64,000 nt of DNA from Polydactylus sextarius (lineage: Eukaryota; Chordata; Actinopteri; Polynemidae): assembly GCA_016801845.1 (NCBI GenBank), contig CM028928.1:12196827-12260826 (forward strand), in the 5' to 3' direction. Below are positions 39,906 to 49,998 of the stretch, one piece after another (positions within the stretch are counted from its first letter, which is position 1; each line of letters opens with the position of its first letter). The notes beneath the pieces were generated by a model that ran no database searches, was not told the origin of the DNA, and saw only the letters and a list, made by a program, of their open reading frames with translations. Made by a program: the position numbers and the translations under genes.

Positions 39906-42530
39906 TAGAGATTTTTAGCTGGTTGTAAAACCCACTATTTTATTTTGTTTTTAAATTAGCTAATTATTCATTATTTATCTTGTGTATGTTTAGGCCTAAA
40001 TGTAACCTATGAAACTTATATTTTTTAATATTCAATTTTTTGAAAATAATTAAAATCAAAATGTAAAACATATGTAGTGATTTTATGCACCTTTTTTCTG
40101 TCATCAAATGGAGGTTGCTAAACTAAAACGTGTAAACAGACACTAGAGGAATATCAATTTCCTGTTGTAAGACTGTCATGATTGGAAATTAGGTGGTTAG
40201 GTCCTCATTTAATATGGCAGCAGGTTAATAAGACAGGAAAACAACACAAAGAGCTTCTATTATTAAACATGCTGGTACCCCCACAAATGCTATTACACAT
40301 CATTAAAATCTGCAAATAAACAAAGGACCCAGGGAAATGCTAACACATGCTGAGCACTGTTGCTCAATATCTTACAACAATCTCACTAATTGTGAAAAGG
40401 TGACATTACATTCACTGTTTTTTATGCATCCATATCCAAGATTTATGCCTCACCCCACCCCCCAAGAGCATAAAATCAAGTCTGAGCTCTGTCGCTTCAT
40501 TACGAGCCTTATAATCTTTTATATAATAGGTTTGAGGCTTTTATTATGCAGCAAGCCTGGCACACACTGCCAGTGTAACAAAACATAACCCCATTCCATT
40601 TGAACTCACCAGTTCCAACACATTTTACTTGCACCATTAAAAGGGCGATTGGTGGTCATTACACGCTCTCTCCGTGAGAACGTCCAGATGCTCTTTTTTG
40701 TCAAGGTCAGAATCAAAGCCGGTCGGGGGGTGGGTTGAAATTTTGTACCCATCAGGCACTTGGAGCCACTGCAATGACGCGGCACCTGCAACCAGGAAAG
40801 ACTCAAAATGGAGTCCCAGCTGGCCTCACAACAGTGTGAGTCAAGAGGCCGGGGGAGGAGGAGGACAGAACGCTTCAGGCTCGATTAGGCCCACGTCCTA
40901 TCTCCATCTTCAGCACTGAGCTTCATCACCCCGAGTCATTAGCACCGTATTCACAGCTGCCACTCTCGTTCTTTGGCAGGTGGGGGCTGCATTTCGCTGC
41001 CTTATTTAGAGACACGAAGGCCAATAGCAGTGGTGTGATGCACAAAAATGAACCGGTCAGTAACTTTCTCATGTACCTTACTTTCAGCATTAGCAAATAA
41101 ATTTGTCTTCACATCATGTCCTGGTGACAAGAGAGCAGAAGTGACATTTCCATGCCTCAGGAGGTGGGAAGAGATGAAAGCTGGCAAAGAGATACACCCA
41201 CCTTTTTTCTACTGCTGCATGCTGCTGAGCAGACCAGCGTGCACCTGTCCCCTCTGGCTGTAAACAGGCTGCGAGGAACTTTAAAGTTGTTGACAGTCGC
41301 CTCTGCTGGTATGAAATGTTTCTACACTCCCCAAAAACTCTGAAACTTTAAGGATGTAAAGAAAATGATGTAAAGGGATGAAAATTAGTGATAGAGATGA
41401 GAAATGACAAAATGAATTCATAGCAGAAGAGAGGTGGAGGCTGAGGAGGATGGAGTGGACGGACTGATTGGGACGCGAGAGTGAAAGATAAGCAGATATC
41501 AAGCGTGTGAATGGGAGTGACAGTGACAGAGTCCCATGCAACGATAAACAGCTCGGGTACAGCCCCTGTAATGGCTTCACACAAGTAATTTGTCACTCCA
41601 TGTGAAAAGCAAACAGCAGGGAAGGCAATGGCAACACTTTGCACTGACACTTACCATCGCCCAAGGATGTCTCACCAAGCGTTCCCATCCGTCTACACAG
41701 CTGGTGCTGCACAATCCTCCGGTCCAGTGATGAAATGTCCAGTTTCAGCACATTTTATCTCAAGGAATCTGACAGAGTTATGTTGAAGATTTGGAAGCTG
41801 AAGTGATGCTGATGTTTTCTAAGACATAAAAACGAGTGATGATGACTGAAGGGTCTGAACCTGAGTCTCAAAGGTTAGAGATTCAACAGCTGTGTAACAA
41901 ATCTGGTGCATTTTTGGTTCAGGACATTTTAAAAACACTGAACAAAACTCTAAAATCACTGTATTTTTCTTTTTCTTTTCCATTCGTTGGCAGTTAGGAA
42001 AACATTAGCACACGTTGCAGTGAATTCAGTTTTTAAATCTCTTGGTTCAATTACAGCATCTGAATCACACAATGATGTCATCAAATTATTTCATATTAAC
42101 ATTATGTAACAGAAAAATGATGGAAAACTGAAACTGACAATGCACCATTTTGGATTAAAAGAGAGCAGGAAAGATTTGGAAACGTGATCTTGTATGTGAC
42201 TGCTGCCATCTTGTGGACATTTCTAACACTACAAACATACCTGCCCTTAAATTAAAAAAAAGACATCATTGTCAATAATGAAAACAGCTGTAAATAAATG
42301 TGTGTGCTTAATAAATAGAAAATATACATCCTAAATGTGTTAATGTGCAACTGTAAATACCAAAATCCATACTGATGTACTGAAAATAATAAAAATTATT
42401 TTCCAGTTCCTTTGAGACATGAAACAACTTTTAAAAAAATCATAACAATGCTACATAAAGACATTTAAATAAAGCAGTTCAGACTGAAGGAGAACATTAT
42501 TTAGTGAAGGTGCTTTTCTATTTTTCACCA

Positions 42531-42910
42531 TCAACCTATTAAAATGCTGTCTGCAGCACCCGCCAGATGCTGCAGGTGAGAATGTAACACCCTGGGTCTT
42601 TTCCCTGAGATGGGCAGGAGCTCGCCGTTGGCCTTCATCTGGTCTATTCTCCTGGACAGGTCTGCGTCGCTGTCGATAACCATGGTGCATCTTTGGGCGT
42701 AGCTGACCAGAGTCTCTTCTCCTTGCCGAAACATGCCCACCAGGCGGACGATGTCTTTGCCGGCCAGGTGGAGCTCGGCGATGGACGCCGTGTTGGCGAT
42801 GGTGTTGCGGTCGATTCCGAGGTGGCGGAAGGCTTCGCTCATGCTCTTCTTCTTGATGAAGGCGGACAGGACCTGTTTGTAGCGGTGGATGACGTACTGG
42901 ACACCTGTGG
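42531..42910 (-). CDS. ccdc106: ccdc106-like last coding exon (C-terminal signature domain)
   Basis: Encodes the conserved C-terminal block GVQYVIHRYKQVLSAFIKKK, SMSEAFRHLGIDRNTIANT, SIAELHLAGKDIV and KANGELLPISGKRPR, then a short tail ending SILIG and TGA at 42533-42531. The codons are strikingly GC-rich compared with the surrounding DNA. Two acceptors six bases apart (ending before 42910 or 42904) are both in frame. No clear AATAAA was found within 700 bases downstream. Confidence 0.92.
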
Positions 42911-44148
42911 CTGGTGGAGAGAAGGGATGGGGTATCAATGTTTAATGAGAACTCAAATCTGGGTAATACACTGCATGCACAATTATTAGGCAAGACAGTA
43001 TTTTGGTCCACGTAAGGAAGTCTGAAACATGGCCGCTACTGAACAAGTCTCATAAGGTGAAAGGTTTTTCGAAGGTTCTTTGGACAGATGAAATGAGAGC
43101 GACTCTTGACGGACCCGATGGATGAATCACTAATGGACTCAGAGTTCCACTCGGAGTCAGACGCTGGGGTTCTGGCTGCTATTATTAAGGATGAGCTGGT
43201 TGGACCATCCTCAATCCGAAAACAACTAACTCTAGCTTGGAGTTTGAAAATTTGCATAAAAATGATAATAAGGTCAAAATACTCACTTGCCTAATAATTG
43301 TGCATGAAGTGTATTAGTTTTGTACAACTGTTTCACGGTGTGGGTAAAAATAAAATTACCTCTCTTTCTGCTGTAGTCCTTCCCTTTCTTCGACCTCTTC
43401 TTGTCTTTAAGGTGTTTCCTCCGTCTGTATTCGCTGGAAGCTGCTGACACTTCAGATGAATCGGACGCGTCAGACCCATTGTCGCTGCTGTCAGAGGAAC
43501 TGGACGAACCTCTTTCTCGCTTACGAGATTTGTTCTCCGAGTGCTGCATTTTGCTGGGTTTGGGAGCTGTATGATTGATGAAAATAAGTCATGAGTCAAT
43601 GAAAAAAAATAAACTTGTACAATAAATGTAAATATTAAGTCTCTGACCTTCAGCCACCGGACTGGGTGAAGCAAACGTCGGAACATATCGATTGCTGGTG
43701 AGGTTTTCGATCTGGCTCCTCAGGAACTTGCGGTCCTGCATCAGGTCCTCCACCTGTCTTTCCAGGGCGGCGATGCGCTGCTGTTTGGTCTCCAGCATGC
43801 ACTGCAGCTTTGTGATAGTCAGCAGCACCCTCGGGGGCAGGCTCTCTACATGTGAGGCAGCTAGAGAAAAGGACGCCAGGTGTGTTGACAAATTTTCTAA
43901 CTCGTTTCTTGGCGAATATGAATCCGAGGCAGTTGCTTACCCGACATGGCGCTGCTCGGCGTGTTGTCCTGGACGGCGTCTGCCGAGCCTCCAGATTGAA
44001 AATTCTCCCACTTGATGATGCGGAGGTCATCCTGCTCCTGCTTCAGCCAGGCCGGAGAACAGAGCCTGTCCTTGGTCCTCACAGAGCTGGAGTCGATCTC
44101 TACGCAGGGGGAATAACCCGACAGCTCCTGCTGCCACACAGACGACAT
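42531..44148 (-). CDS. ccdc106: Coiled-coil domain-containing protein 106-like, complete coding region
   Basis: A CCDC106 family member. The human protein is nuclear and reported to affect p53 stability; function here is inferred from family only. Exons 44148-43941, 43860-43648, 43566-43360 and 42910-42531 join in frame to 335 aa (333 if the alternative acceptor of the last exon is used), somewhat longer than the human protein of about 280 aa. The N-terminus (1-69) has two LKQE/IKWE motifs that fit the SUMO consensus. Residues about 81-124 form a heptad-like coiled coil (LLTITKLQCMLETKQQRI, then ALERQVEDLMQDRKFLRSQI). Residues 141-209 are Ser/Asp-rich then Lys/Arg-rich, a likely nuclear localisation signal. 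The C-terminal block from about 213 (YVIHRYKQVL, SMSEAFRHLGIDRNT, IAELHLAG, LLPIS) is the family signature. The paralogue (a or b) cannot be decided. Confidence 0.9.
42969..43311. mobile_element. Short inverted-repeat DNA element (MITE-like)
   Basis: A 343-base segment in the last intron of the CCDC106-like gene. Its ends form an inverted repeat of about 38 bases with only a few mismatches. Each end reads CACT, one variable base, then CATGCACAATTATTAGG on its own strand, and is flanked by TA, consistent with a TA target duplication. The interior has no transposase domain that I recognise, so it is best read as a non-autonomous cut-and-paste element. Two internal frames (minus 43257-43036, plus 43106-43294) overlap antiparallel and are not supported genes. 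Confidence 0.75.
43360..43566 (-). CDS. ccdc106: ccdc106-like coding exon 3 (acidic-serine and basic stretch)
   Basis: Encodes residues 141-210: KSRKRERGSSSSSDSSD, a Ser/Asp/Glu-rich low-complexity run, then RRRKHLKDKKRSKKGKDY with a dense basic cluster typical of nuclear import signals. It is 207 bases, phase 1 at both ends, with gtaatt donor. Confidence 0.88.
43648..43860 (-). CDS. ccdc106: ccdc106-like coding exon 2 (coiled coil, residues 70-141)
   Basis: Encodes the leucine/isoleucine heptad segment (TKLQCMLETKQQRIAAL, then ERQVEDLMQDRKFLRSQIEN), matching the KRIEDLEEERDFLRCQL-like helix of human CCDC106. It is 213 bases, phase 1 at both ends, with TTTCTCTAG acceptor and gtcaga donor. 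Confidence 0.9.
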
Positions 44149-44158
44149 CACTTCTAAC
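43941..44158 (-). CDS. ccdc106: ccdc106-like first coding exon (residues 1-70)
   Basis: The acceptor TTCTCAGCAG lies at 44159-44168, followed by ten 5'UTR bases and ATG at 44148-44146. An upstream in-frame ATG at 44190 is intronic. The exon encodes MSSVWQQELSGYSPCVEIDS, WLKQEQDDLRIIKWENF and DNTPSSAMS. It ends one base into a codon on a gtaagc donor. Confidence 0.85.
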
Positions 44159-47100
44159 CTGCTGAGAAGACAAGAAGTGTGTTGGAGCAATAAGTCTCAG
44201 CTTCACTGACAAAGTAATCAAAGAATGTCCACATTGTAGGTGATTTACTATTAGTGTGGCATTGTCAAAAACTGCAATATGCAGCAAGCTGTATTGGAAT
44301 TTTTAACAAAATAAGCCGTAACCATACAAAAATAATAGACAAACACTTAAATACAGATGTTTTAATGGCTAAAATATAAATAAACAGCTGGCAACAAAAT
44401 AACCTTTAACCGTCTAAACCCGTCTCCGTAGCGACAAGATACAAATCTTGTAATTATGTGATCTGTATCTGGTAGTTAAGAGATAAACATCCCATAATTA
44501 TAACATCTATCTTGAAATATAGATCTGGTAATTAGAAGACGCTGCATCAAAATTACATGATACAGACTCAGGAAATTACATGATACATGATGCGTCACAC
44601 TTCTATACTAAATAATTCAATAAAGCTTAAGTGTGACTGATAAATGCTTTCATGCATCTATATTAAATTAATAAAAGGAGTATTATTAAGATTTATATAG
44701 AAAATGATTTATACTCATACTTTGATGCTTTGTTGTTTTGATTTGCCTTTATCAAACATGGCGGTATCTTACTATTTTCTATTCTGTTTTGGTCTTTTCA
44801 AGTACATATATACACAAGTCAAACTGAGAGATACAGATACTGGGTAGATAACAACTCCAGTTCTTCTTTATTGGTTATTATAACGAGCTTCTGTACTTTA
44901 AAAACTTTCACAAGTTATAAATCTCTTTGTTCTAACTTCACTAGAAGTGTGATAAATTAGCACCAGGCAGAACAAAGTCGTAATTTAAGATGATTACTCT
45001 TATCTTTTATTAAAACTGGAATAAATTTGTTTGGATTTTACACTAAAAACTAATATTCAAAAAAACAAACTGTGACATATTAGATGATGCTTAATTCAAT
45101 ACAGACTAATTAAAGCTTCAGGTAAACCAGTGATTCGCACTGAGGAGGAAGTTACACTTCTATAGTTACAAGTGTTACATAGAAAGTTCACCTAATTAAC
45201 TAAACTCAGTTAGAAGACAGTTGTGATTTGATTAAAAGCATACCCGCATATTTTAACAAGAAAAACAAACAACAATATTTGGTAACTCAGTAGCGTGAAA
45301 GATGTGTGTGTGAAAACTTATATGAAGTATATAATTAACAGTGTTCAGCTGTCTGAGGTTTATAATCCACTGATAGGGAGCTACTCTGACAGTGGGGCTA
45401 CATCAGATAAACATAGTTGGGAACAACTGAGTCAGACTTCATTAATTGGATTTAATCCACATTTAAATTTCTGCATGGGAGAAAAATTAATTAATTCACG
45501 CATGTGATACTTGATGAGTTATTATGAAAGATGCAAATGAACGAACGTCAACTCATGCATATTTAAATGCAACAACAAACTATTAATAAATGCGAAGGAC
45601 GGGGGAGTTTTCATTAGAGTAACTGAATAACATAATCACACGGACGAGCCTCCAGCTCAGATCCCTTCACCACGGTGTCACCAGGTTCATGACCCTTTGG
45701 TTACTGTATTGATGACAAACAATCACAGCTGCATCTATGATTTCACTGCTACAGCCTGTCCAATACGTTTCACCTTTGCACTAAATAACTTGATAACAGG
45801 AGACAAAAGTAATAGCGACCTAATCACTTATTAATCCAGAGCCGCATGACGCATTTGAACACGATGAATCATGCATTAGTTGAGCATTAATTAGGAATGA
45901 GTAGAGAACTGGGGCTTTTGTGCTCATATCCTAATTTTATTTCACAACCAGGACTCTTACTTCTCTTACGTTGATCTATGACAGGAATAAATACGTCAAG
46001 TCAAGTCTAGAGGGACGATGGCAGCTGCTCACTAACAACTGGTCCACATTAGTACTTGATTTAAGCTAATATACAATGATGCAATTTCTAAACACATTAA
46101 ACAAACCCATCCACTTATTATGACCAATAAAAGATGATGTCTCACATGAAATATCAATGAAACTTATACGATAATTTGCACTGTAAACCAAATGTCCTCA
46201 AAACATCAGTGGAATTAAATATCAGTGCACAGACAATAACTGAAGTTAATCGATTATGAGATCAATAACTGTAAAGAAAAATACTTTATTCATTGAGCTG
46301 CACATGTCACTGAATGATTAGATGGGATAGTCATAGAAAAAAAGGCACTTCAACCCAAAATTCATTGATATATGTAAGTTTTCATGTGTGATCCACACGT
46401 CTCTGTTGACAAGAAAAGTTGTGGCACATTTGTATTTTCTTATAACTTCATTATGTCCAGTATTATCTCCAATATACAACTGTAAAAAACAGAGAAAAGC
46501 AGGAGATTCGGGTCAAATCCACTTCACAATCCAACTCATGACTGACTTGTGATCAGTCAGTCATTTGAATAGTTGCAGATTATTGTCATTGTCAGTTTTA
46601 ATCAGTGATGAAGAAAATAACCAGATTGACAATCAGTTACATTTCTCAATCATTGAAATGACACTAAACTTCATGTGACGTTCACCTCATTGTTTGTTGG
46701 AAATGGTGCATTCAAGTACCTGATATCTGCAGACAATATATCCGAACAGGTGAAGAACCACGCGGGTGTTTTTGTTGCAGGAAGAGGACTTCACTTAATG
46801 TCTTCATGGAGATGATGATGATGATGATGTTGATGTTGATGATGATGATGATGATTATGTTGATAAGGATGATGATGAACATGTACATGCTGCAGTAGCC
46901 AAACAGAGTTTATGTGCAGTGAGTGCTGCAGTGATTAATCTGATTCACACCTGACATGACAAGTTAATGAACCGCAGGTTGAAAAGAAAAATTTCTGAAA
47001 TTTTCCAGTGTTAATATATGAAATTAAAAATATCAATAAGGGGCAATAATTCAGCTGCAAAGTGAACAGGATTATAATTTTTTATCACTAATAATTTATT

Positions 47101-47339
47101 GCAGGAATACAGCCATGTTTTAATTGGCGGGGGTTGTTTAAATCATATTTTGACTCATAAAGTTCTGAAAGCTTACAGTACATTATAAATGTGTGATGTT
47201 TAGTGAGCTACAGGGGTCCAACCATTTCTCCTTGCAGTGGTTTTTAATTAGCTCGCACCAAGATGGATGCTAATGACAGTAATTATCAGGAAAGGGGGAA
47301 AGGAGCAACAAAGCCAGTGAAACACACAGAGCAACGTAC
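44159..47339 (-). other. ccdc106: Inferred first intron of ccdc106-like gene
   Basis: About 3.2 kb between the likely non-coding exon and the first coding exon. It is AT-rich, with a GAT repeat at 46,810-46,878 and no other recognisable content. Confidence 0.5.
46810..46878. repeat. GAT/GTT trinucleotide repeat
   Basis: GATGAT units interspersed with GTTGAT, about 70 bases, in the inferred first intron of the CCDC106-like gene. Confidence 0.92.
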
Positions 47340-47900
47340 CTTCAGCAGAGTTCAGTGAATCACACCGAAGCCGGTGATGTTCCCGGGTCTGTGCTCAAGT
47401 CTCAGCTCGCCTCGTTTCTTCAAAAATACACACAGAGACATATAAACAGAGAGGAGGAAATCAAAACCTGCCAGACTACAACCTGCACGTCTGAGCGCGA
47501 GGCGGTGCCAGAGACACCGCAACGCTGCGCTACGTTCAGGGACCGCACGAAAACTGCGATTTCTGATCTGATAAAAGAAAGAGCGAAAAAAAAAAAAAAA
47601 AAAACCGAAAGGGCACAATGTCTTGTAGTGGCGACCTCGAGCCATTAAGGAGCTTTGTTTAACATGCGTTTCAGCCCAGCACATTAGCATTAGAGCTAGT
47701 AAGTGCTGTAATGCGCGGAAAACAACTATCAGCGGCCACAAGTTTGAAACTATAGTGAAGCAAACTCGACTATGGCGGAGCGCCACAGTCTCGTAATGAA
47801 TGAGAAACACAACCAGAAGCAATTCAAGTCACCTCAGTCCGTCCACCGTCCTCCACTAATGGGCCGTGTCAGAGGTCAGCACCGGAAGTAAACAAACTTC
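47340..47900 (-). promoter_or_regulatory. ccdc106: Probable non-coding first exon and promoter of ccdc106-like gene
   Basis: A strong donor on the minus strand (CTGAAG then gtacgt) has its last exon base at 47340. It lies 3.2 kb upstream of the acceptor of the first coding exon. The DNA behind it up to about 47,660 is locally rich in CpG (GCGCGAGGCGGTGCC, CGCAACGCTGCGCTACG), unlike the surrounding sequence. CCGGAAGT-type ETS sites occur near 47,882. The exon's 5' end and transcription start cannot be fixed from sequence. Confidence 0.5.
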
Positions 47901-47904
47901 CGTT

Positions 47905-47995
47905 AACCGGGTTAAATTATTTCATCGCGTTAATCTCGCACATATTAATAGCAACGATTAACGTGTTGACTTTGTTAACAACCCTAAAATAAAAA
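47905..47995. repeat. Possible end of a DNA transposon fragment
   Basis: Contains TTTCATCGCGTTAATCTCGC, then GATTAACGTGTTGACTTTG and TTAACAACCCTAAA. This resembles a recurrent vertebrate repeat end that reads 'attaacgcgttaactttgacagccct'. It is a short, diverged match from memory and lies just upstream of the CCDC106-like promoter region. Confidence 0.35.
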
Positions 47996-49117
47996 TGTTG
48001 GCGTTAACAGGATGATCTTAGTTTGATGACTATTGGTCTATAATTAGATTTAGACGGAATTTTCTGTCAGTTGACAAATCAATTAATCAATCAATTATGT
48101 GTCCAACAAGATTTTTAAGACCTGAACAATGTAAAATAATCTAGTAGTATATATGTATTATCTTCTACCAATATTATACCAATTTGTGTGTTAAAACATT
48201 TTTTTTTCCAAGAACAAAACGACTAGTAATTATCACCAGGCATTTAGAGGTGGGGGGTTTAAATGTAAATTTAACATATGATGTGCATCTGTCCGACGGT
48301 ACCTGAAGGTAGCATGGAGAAGTGACCGCTTTGAGGGGGGCGTGTCCTTCCGTAGACAGTATAATATAAAAAAATACTTTCACTCACTGAAAAAGGCTGA
48401 AAATTGTTGATAGTCCACACTTAGTCTGTCTACATATACACAAGATTTTATTCTTTGATTCAGTTCAAAAATGTGAATTCAAAATGTAAAATCAGTTATC
48501 AAAAGGGGAAGGAAGCCCACTGAGGATTCATGTGTGTGTGTTTATGTGCACTATTAGGATTAAACGCAGTCAGAGGTCAATAAGAGGAGACATGATGATG
48601 TTACAGGGATCTTTATTTGCATTTAAACTAAACTTCTTTGGCTACAGAGAAGCGAGCGCTGTTCCCATGACCTAACTACCGTCCTGGGTGATGTCACTGT
48701 CCCACAGCCTGCGGTTCACTTGAGCATCTACTCGGCTTCTTGCAAAAATGTTTACGATAGTGGTCTTTTTTTTGACAAATGCCAGCTGCCTTATAGAGAC
48801 ACACAAATGACAAAGACATCAGACTGTCTAGATGTTAAAGATTCCCTCTGGTCTACCTAAAACAGTCACCGTAATAACGCTATATATTAAACACTCTACT
48901 GTGTTAGTAGTAAAATACAAAAAGAAAAATATATAAGAAGGTGAGGTGTATTTGGATTTGTCAAGTTTTTTTTTTCTAGTTGTACTTGATAAAATGCAAC
49001 ATAGTGTAAATTAATATATAGTTCCTTTCAATAAGCAACTGATAAAATATATAATCTCTTTCGGGAATAAGCTGCGAAGCTAATTCAGAGAATCCGTTCA
49101 CTCTACATTGCATACCC

Positions 49118-49119
<2 letters not shown>

Positions 49120-49151
<32 letters not shown>
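49120..49151. repeat. ATC trinucleotide repeat
   Basis: About ten ATC units downstream of the annexin stop codon, possibly inside its 3'UTR if the distal poly-A signal is used. Confidence 0.93.
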
Positions 49152-49621
49152 GATAAATATAAACCTTCATTACAGACTTCCACTTTTCACATTTCTTCAT
49201 TTAAAAGTACAAACTTCAAGCCACATGGTGTAATTGCATTAGTGTTGACAGCACTAAAATATAACAGTCGCCGAGTTCGGGACATGGAGGGTGAAAGATT
49301 ATGGCCCAAAAGTAAAAAAAAAAATCCAACAATGATAAAGAATTATTTAATACTTTAACTGTGGTAATTATGTAACACTATTGTCACATTGTATTAGTAT
49401 ATGTATACGTATACGTAGCAGCAGAAGGATACACTTCAGCCATATACTTTTTTTTGCCAGCTCTCAATATGATTATCCTGTCTTGTCTTAACCACCTGAT
49501 CACATCACTCGTGACTACAGCTGTCTCCTGTGAACATATTTGGTGCTTGTTTGCAGTGACTTGTAATTCATGCCACTGGGATAAGATGCTGGTAAAGGTA
49601 TTAAGAACTCAAGCTAAATTA

Positions 49622-49627
49622 TTTATT
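49622..49627 (-). terminator. anxa13: Candidate annexin poly-A signal
   Basis: AATAAA on the minus strand about 250 bases after the annexin stop codon. A second AATAAA at 48617-48612 would give a 3'UTR of about 1.27 kb. Which one is used cannot be decided from sequence. Confidence 0.35.
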
Positions 49628-49878
49628 TATTTCATTCATTTCAGGCAGTGATTGACAGGCTCTGGTTTATGTCCTGGATAAGACAAATCCAGATGTCAGT
49701 TAAAAAAAAAAAAAAACGTTAAAAATGAGTCACCCACATTAACAGTAACTCAGTTTGGACGAGACGTGAGCCAAGTTAGTTATTTCATCACTTCCACCCT
49801 CCTGCTCCCTACACAGTATCACATGGAGAGACTGAGTGGTGTTAGTTTGTTAGACTGGTGCGTCTTGTGGCTCAGCTC

Positions 49879-49998
49879 TCAGTGGCAGATGGCCACCAGG
49901 AGGCGTTTAAAGTCGCCGCTGCACTCGTCCTTCAGGGCGTCCTTCAGGGACACGTCGTACTTCTCCAGGTACATGCTTTTGATAGTCTCCAAATCATA
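49879..49998 (-). CDS. anxa13: anxa13 last coding exon (residues 278-316 and stop)
   Basis: Encodes YDLETIKSMYLEKYDVSLKD, then ALKDECSGDFKRLLVAICH and TGA at 49881-49879. The SGDFKRLLVA ending is the usual annexin C-terminus. Confidence 0.95.
   Translation of the reverse strand, partial: YDLETIKSMYLEKYDVSLKDALKDECSGDFKRLLVAICH

Larger units (their letters stand above)
26571..42530. other. Intergenic region of about 16 kb with no recognised gene
   Basis: No exon chain, RNA gene or intact transposon could be supported on either strand between myo3a and the CCDC106-like gene. It holds simple repeats (GAT at 32,976; poly-T at 36,682; poly-A at 37,819), degenerate GTTAGC-type repeats and many short chance reading frames. 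The proximal part presumably holds the myo3a promoter and the distal part may hold the CCDC106-like 3'UTR. Confidence 0.55.

Noticed and set aside
43036..43294. Antiparallel frames inside the inverted-repeat element
   Set aside because: They overlap on opposite strands, lack a transposase signature and are cut short; best read as remnants or chance.
47352..47822. 156-codon minus frame and 97-codon plus frame upstream of ccdc106-like gene
   Set aside because: Both cover the predicted CpG-containing 5'UTR exon, contain translated A/T runs and show no recognised domain.
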